34,743 nucleotides of DNA, from contig JAFTXM010000069.1 of NCBI GenBank assembly GCA_017465025.1, positions 1-34,743 on the forward strand. The letters run 5' to 3'. The stretch's first letter is position 1. Every line of letters starts with the position of its first letter. Both the position numbers and the translations under genes were made by a program. The DNA is from Oscillospiraceae bacterium. GTDB taxonomy: Bacteria; Bacillota; Clostridia; Oscillospirales; Oscillospiraceae. The notes under the pieces were generated by a model, which saw only the letters and a program-made list of their open reading frames with translations, made no database searches and was not told the origin of the DNA. Positions 30,914 through 34,743 of the stretch are shown here, one piece after another.

Positions 30914-33900
30914 GCTTTGTTCATCTGCATCTGCATACCGAGTTTTCCCTGCTGGACGGGGCCTGCCGCATTGACAGGCTCGCCGAGCGCTTGAAGGCAC
31001 TGGGTCAGGATGCCGTTGCCATCACCGACCACGGCGTTATGTACGGCGCCGTGGCCTTTTATAAGGCCTGCAAGGCGGCGGGCATAAAGCCCATCACCGG
31101 CTGCGAGGTGTATGTTGCCCCCAGAGGCATGGCTGAAAAGACCCACGGCACGGACAATGAGTATTCCCACCTTGTGCTTTTGTGCAAAAATGAGACGGGC
31201 TACAAAAACCTCTGCTACCTTGTGTCCGCAGGCTATACCGAGGGCTTTTACATGAAGCCCAGAATAGACTGGCAGCTTCTCCATCAGCACGCGGAGGGGC
31301 TTGTCTGCCTTTCCGGCTGCCTTGCGGGGGAGATACCCCAGCGCATAGTGCAGGGGGATTACGAGGGTGCCAAGGCCAGAGCGCTGGAGCTTTATGAGCT
31401 TTTCGGGGAGGACTTCTATCTTGAGATACAGGACCACAACATTCCCCTTGAGCGGCAGGCCTTTGACGGGGTCATACGCATAAGCCGGGAGACCGGCATC
31501 CCCCTTGTGCTCACCAACGATGCCCACTATATAAGCCGGGAGGACGCCTATTATCAGGATGTTTTAATGTGCGTGCAGATGGGCAAGACCGTGGACGAGC
31601 CTAACCGCCTGCGCTTTGAGACGGAGGAGTTTTATATAAAGAGCGAGGAGGAGATGCGCGCCATCTTCCCCGAGCAGCAGGAAGCTGCCGACAACACCGC
31701 TCTCATCGCCGAAAAATGCAATTTTGACTTTTCCTTCGGTCACTATCACCTGCCCCGCTTCAAGCTGCCTGAGGGCGAAAACGACAGCTTTGAGTATCTC
31801 AGAAAGCTCTGTGAACGGGGCTTTGAAAAGCACTACAAGGGCCGGGAGGAAGTACACCGGCAGCTGGATTATGAGCTGGAAATGATACGGAACATGGGCT
31901 TTGTGGACTATTTTCTCATCGTTTCCGACTTTATCGGCTACGCCCGCTCGAAGGGTATTCCCGTAGGCCCCGGCCGCGGCAGCGCGGCGGGCAGTGTGGT
32001 TTCCTACTGCCTGCATATAACCGACATTGACCCTATCAAATACTCCCTCTTCTTTGAACGCTTCCTGAACCCCGAACGTGTCTCCATGCCGGATATAGAC
32101 GTGGACTTCTGCGTAAACCGCCGGGGCGAGGTCATAGACTACGTAAACCGACTCTACGGCCACGACCATGTGGCCCAGATAGTCACCTTCGGCACTATGG
32201 CCGCCCGCCTTGCGGTGCGTGATGTGGGCCGCGCCCTCTCCATAAGCTATGCCGAGTGCGACACGGTGGCAAAGCAGATACCCTCCGGCCCCGGCGCTCT
32301 GAACATGACGCTGGAGGAGGCCCTGCGCCTTTCAAAGCCCCTGCGGGAGCTTTATACCGGGGACGATAAGCTCCACAATCTTATAGACGTGGCCAAAAAC
32401 CTTGAGGGCATGCCCCGCCACGCCTCCACCCACGCCGCCGGTGTGGTCATAACCGAAAGACCCGTATATGAGTACGTGCCCCTTGCCAAGAACGACGAGT
32501 CCGTTGTGTGCCAGTTCCCCATGACCACCCTTGAGGAACTGGGGCTTCTGAAGATGGACTTTCTGGGCCTTCGCAACCTTACGGTTTTAGAGGACGCGGC
32601 AAAGCTTGTGCGAAAGAGACTGCCGGACTTTACGGTGGAGAGCATACCCGAGGACGATGCCGCCACCTTTGAGATGATATCCGCCGGACACACCAGCGGT
32701 GTTTTCCAGCTTGAAAGCACCGGCATTACCGGGATCTGCACCTCCCTTCGCCCCAAGAGCATTGAGGATATCACCGCAGTTATAGCCCTCTACCGCCCCG
32801 GACCTATGGACTCTATCCCAAGGTTTGTGGAGTGCTCCGCCCATCCGGAGAAGATACGCTACAAGCACGAGCTGCTCAGACCTATTCTGGAAGTCACCTA
32901 CGGCTGCATAGTCTATCAGGAACAGGTCATTGAGATATTCCGCCGCCTTGCGGGCTTCTCACTGGGTCAGGCGGACATGATACGCCGTGCCATGTCCAAG
33001 AAAAAGCACGCCGTCATCGACGCTGAGCGCACCGCATTTGTCCACGGCGACGAAAAGCGCGGCATTGAGGGCGCGTTGAAAAAAGGCGTGCCGGAGGCTG
33101 TTGCCAACAGCATATACGACGAAATTCTGGACTTTGCCAGCTACGCCTTCAACAAGGCCCACGCCGTATCCTACGCCATCATCACCTACCGCACCGCCTA
33201 CATGAAGCGCCACTACCCCAGAGAGTACATGGCGGCCCTTCTCACCTCTGTGCTGGATAACTCCGCCAAGGTGGGCGAGTATATTGCCGAGTGCCGGGAG
33301 ATGGGCATAAAGCTTCTGCCCCCGGACGTGAACGAGTCGGACGCAAACTTCACCGTGGCGGGTGAAAACCTGCGCTACGGCCTTGTGGCAATAAAGGGCA
33401 TCGGCTGGGGCGCAATAAACGGCATGGTGAAAGAGCGCACGGAGAATGGCCCATTTACCGGCTTTGAGGATTTCTGCCGCAGAATGGCAGGGCGGGAGCT
33501 TAACCGCAGGGCCGTTGAAAACCTAATAAAAGCCGGGGCTTTTGACTCCATGGGCTATCCCCGCCGTGCTCTGGTGCAAATCGCGGGCGCAGTCATGGAC
33601 AGCATCGCCCAGGCCAACAAGGACAATATCTCCGGTCAGCTTGACCTTTTCGGCCTTGGAGAGGAGCAGGAGGCAAAGCCCGTCAGCATCCCAATTCCGG
33701 ATATTGACGACTATACGCCCAAAGAGCGTATGGCTCTTGAAAAGGAGACCACCGGCCTTTATCTTACCGGTCACCCCATGGACGAATACCGCCAGCAGGT
33801 GCGCAAGCTTGGCGCTGTGCCCATAGGCCAGCTTATGGGTGACTTTGCCTCGGAGGACGGCCCCAGCCGCTTTGCCGACAACCAGTACGTGACCATTGCC

Positions 33901-34434
33901 GGGGTCATCGCCTCCGTCAAGACCCGCACCACCAAGAATAACTCCCTCATGAGCTATGTGCAGCTGGAGGACGACACGGGGCTTATCGAGATGATAGCCT
34001 TCCAGAAGGTGCTGGACGCATCCCAGAAATATATATCTGACAATAATGCCGTAATAGTCCGGGGTCGCATATCCCTCCGGGATGAAAAAGAGCCGCAGCT
34101 GATGGTGGAGAACCTCCGTCCCCTTTCGGAGCTGGGCGCGGATATGAGCGAAAAGGAGCTTGAAAAAGATATGCGCCGCTCCGGTGACTATGCCGTCCGC
34201 CAGTCACAGCCCCAGCCACAGGCGGAGAAAAAGCTCTACGTGAAGCTGCCCTCCGCCCAGAGTCCGGCCTTGAAGCGCATTGAGCTTATACTCACCATGT
34301 TCCCCGGACAGAGGCAGCTTGTCATCTGGTGCGAAAAGGAGAAAAAGCGCATCGGCGCCCGCTGCCTTATCCACGAGGCACTGATTGACGAGCTTTGCGA
34401 AATGCTGGGCGAGGAAAACGTTGTGATAAAGTGA
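30910..34434 (+). CDS. dnaE: DNA polymerase III subunit alpha
   Basis: DnaE is a C-family DNA polymerase; with PolC as the main leading-strand enzyme in Firmicutes, DnaE-type enzymes extend primers. The 1174-residue protein has the PHP domain (HLHLHTEFSLLDGA at 4-17), the palm motifs GPGRGSAAGSVVSY (about 355-368) and SMPDIDVDF (about 393-401, two catalytic Asp), YRPGPMDSIP, a helix-hairpin-helix region, and an OB-fold near the C terminus (VTIAGVIASVKTRTTKN, about 997-1013). There is no exonuclease domain, so it is DnaE and not PolC. ATG overlaps the whiA stop. The hydrolase gene begins 8 bases after its stop. Confidence 0.96.
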   Translation: MSFVHLHLHTEFSLLDGACRIDRLAERLKALGQDAVAITDHGVMYGAVAFYKACKAAGIKPITGCEVYVAPRGMAEKTHGTDNEYSHLVLLCKNETGYKNLCYLVSAGYTEGFYMKPRIDWQLLHQHAEGLVCLSGCLAGEIPQRIVQGDYEGAKARALELYELFGEDFYLEIQDHNIPLERQAFDGVIRISRETGIPLVLTNDAHYISREDAYYQDVLMCVQMGKTVDEPNRLRFETEEFYIKSEEEMRAIFPEQQEAADNTALIAEKCNFDFSFGHYHLPRFKLPEGENDSFEYLRKLCERGFEKHYKGREEVHRQLDYELEMIRNMGFVDYFLIVSDFIGYARSKGIPVGPGRGSAAGSVVSYCLHITDIDPIKYSLFFERFLNPERVSMPDIDVDFCVNRRGEVIDYVNRLYGHDHVAQIVTFGTMAARLAVRDVGRALSISYAECDTVAKQIPSGPGALNMTLEEALRLSKPLRELYTGDDKLHNLIDVAKNLEGMPRHASTHAAGVVITERPVYEYVPLAKNDESVVCQFPMTTLEELGLLKMDFLGLRNLTVLEDAAKLVRKRLPDFTVESIPEDDAATFEMISAGHTSGVFQLESTGITGICTSLRPKSIEDITAVIALYRPGPMDSIPRFVECSAHPEKIRYKHELLRPILEVTYGCIVYQEQVIEIFRRLAGFSLGQADMIRRAMSKKKHAVIDAERTAFVHGDEKRGIEGALKKGVPEAVANSIYDEILDFASYAFNKAHAVSYAIITYRTAYMKRHYPREYMAALLTSVLDNSAKVGEYIAECREMGIKLLPPDVNESDANFTVAGENLRYGLVAIKGIGWGAINGMVKERTENGPFTGFEDFCRRMAGRELNRRAVENLIKAGAFDSMGYPRRALVQIAGAVMDSIAQANKDNISGQLDLFGLGEEQEAKPVSIPIPDIDDYTPKERMALEKETTGLYLTGHPMDEYRQQVRKLGAVPIGQLMGDFASEDGPSRFADNQYVTIAGVIASVKTRTTKNNSLMSYVQLEDDTGLIEMIAFQKVLDASQKYISDNNAVIVRGRISLRDEKEPQLMVENLRPLSELGADMSEKELEKDMRRSGDYAVRQSQPQPQAEKKLYVKLPSAQSPALKRIELILTMFPGQRQLVIWCEKEKKRIGARCLIHEALIDELCEMLGEENVVIK

Positions 34435-34442
34435 GGTCTGTT

Positions 34443-34743
34443 ATGAGCCTTTTGCCCAAATGCCGCAGTATTCCCGTCCACGGCACTGAGCTTGACTGTG
34501 TCAGCTTTGGCCGGGGAGATATGCCCCTTGTCATCCTGCCGGGACTGAGCACCCGGAATGTACGCCCGGCAGGACTGATGCTGAGTTTTATGTACCGCAG
34601 CTTCACAAAGGATTTTACCGTTTACATCCTTGATAAGCCCCGTCATATCCCTGAGGGCTGCACCGTGGCGGATCTCGCTGATAGCTGCGCCGCCGCAATG
34701 GATGCCCTTGGCCTTGAAAAAGCCTGTGTGCTGGGCGTGTCAC
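34443..34743 (+). CDS. Alpha/beta hydrolase, N-terminal part (cut by window edge)
   Basis: The first 100 residues run off the end of the window. Seen are the strand and oxyanion turn LVILPGLS (29-36) and the start of the nucleophile elbow VLGVS (96-100), which reads G-x-S where the catalytic Ser should stand, 62 residues later. This is the alpha/beta hydrolase fold; the lid and the remaining catalytic residues are not in view, so the substrate is open. GAGG (34433-34436) lies 6 bases before the ATG and overlaps the dnaE stop region, so it seems to belong to the same operon. Confidence 0.85.
   Translation, partial: MSLLPKCRSIPVHGTELDCVSFGRGDMPLVILPGLSTRNVRPAGLMLSFMYRSFTKDFTVYILDKPRHIPEGCTVADLADSCAAAMDALGLEKACVLGVS

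Overview
The window looks like chromosomal DNA of a Gram-positive, low-to-mid G+C member of the class Clostridia, most likely a gut Oscillospirales/Ruminococcaceae-type organism. Grounds: the hprK-murB-rapZ-whiA-dnaE block, Gram-positive sigma-A promoters and strong Shine-Dalgarno sites, a short archaeal/eukaryotic-type ProS, a DUF1846 protein, a GH51 arabinofuranosidase, and hairpin repeats of the GTAGGGGCGG type that I associate with this group (recollection, not a search). No rRNA, CRISPR array, transposase or prophage gene was seen.

Layout. Positions 162-6186 (minus strand) read as one run: secA, pgeF, an orphan family-5 solute-binding lipoprotein, cdd and a LysR-type DNA-binding domain standing alone. 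DUF1846 (plus) and proS (minus) converge on a shared terminator. From 9494 a plus-strand unit encodes a multi-pass membrane protein, a 69-residue membrane protein and, after a terminator, a GNAT acetyltransferase. A minus unit of a D-lyxose isomerase-like cupin and a MATE exporter faces it. From 13390 to 15519 a TetR regulator is transcribed divergently from three small or membrane protein genes; their promoters overlap face to face and are flanked by a near-perfect 24-bp inverted repeat. Then come abfA, a cytidylate kinase-like gene, cutC, a self-inhibited Fic protein, and a gene-poor but hairpin-rich stretch next to a tRNA-Asp/tRNA-Thr operon.

From 20852 to 26931 lie an anchored LRR-like surface protein with four ~70-residue repeats, a cupin, and a plus-strand operon of a VWA-domain protein, a MoxR-type AAA+ ATPase with a long N-terminal extension, and a Gfo/Idh/MocA oxidoreductase. 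The window closes with the conserved hprK-murB-rapZ-whiA-dnaE run (without yvcK between rapZ and whiA) and the start of an alpha/beta hydrolase gene.

The best candidates for something not well described are the VWA/MoxR pair (zinc-peptidase HE replaced by QQ; ATPase fused to an unknown domain), the TetR-controlled unit with a synuclein-like 11-residue repeat protein, and the structured DNA between fic and the tRNAs. Several starts were moved from the longest open frame because a promoter or Shine-Dalgarno site decides them; one gene appears to start with ATC.
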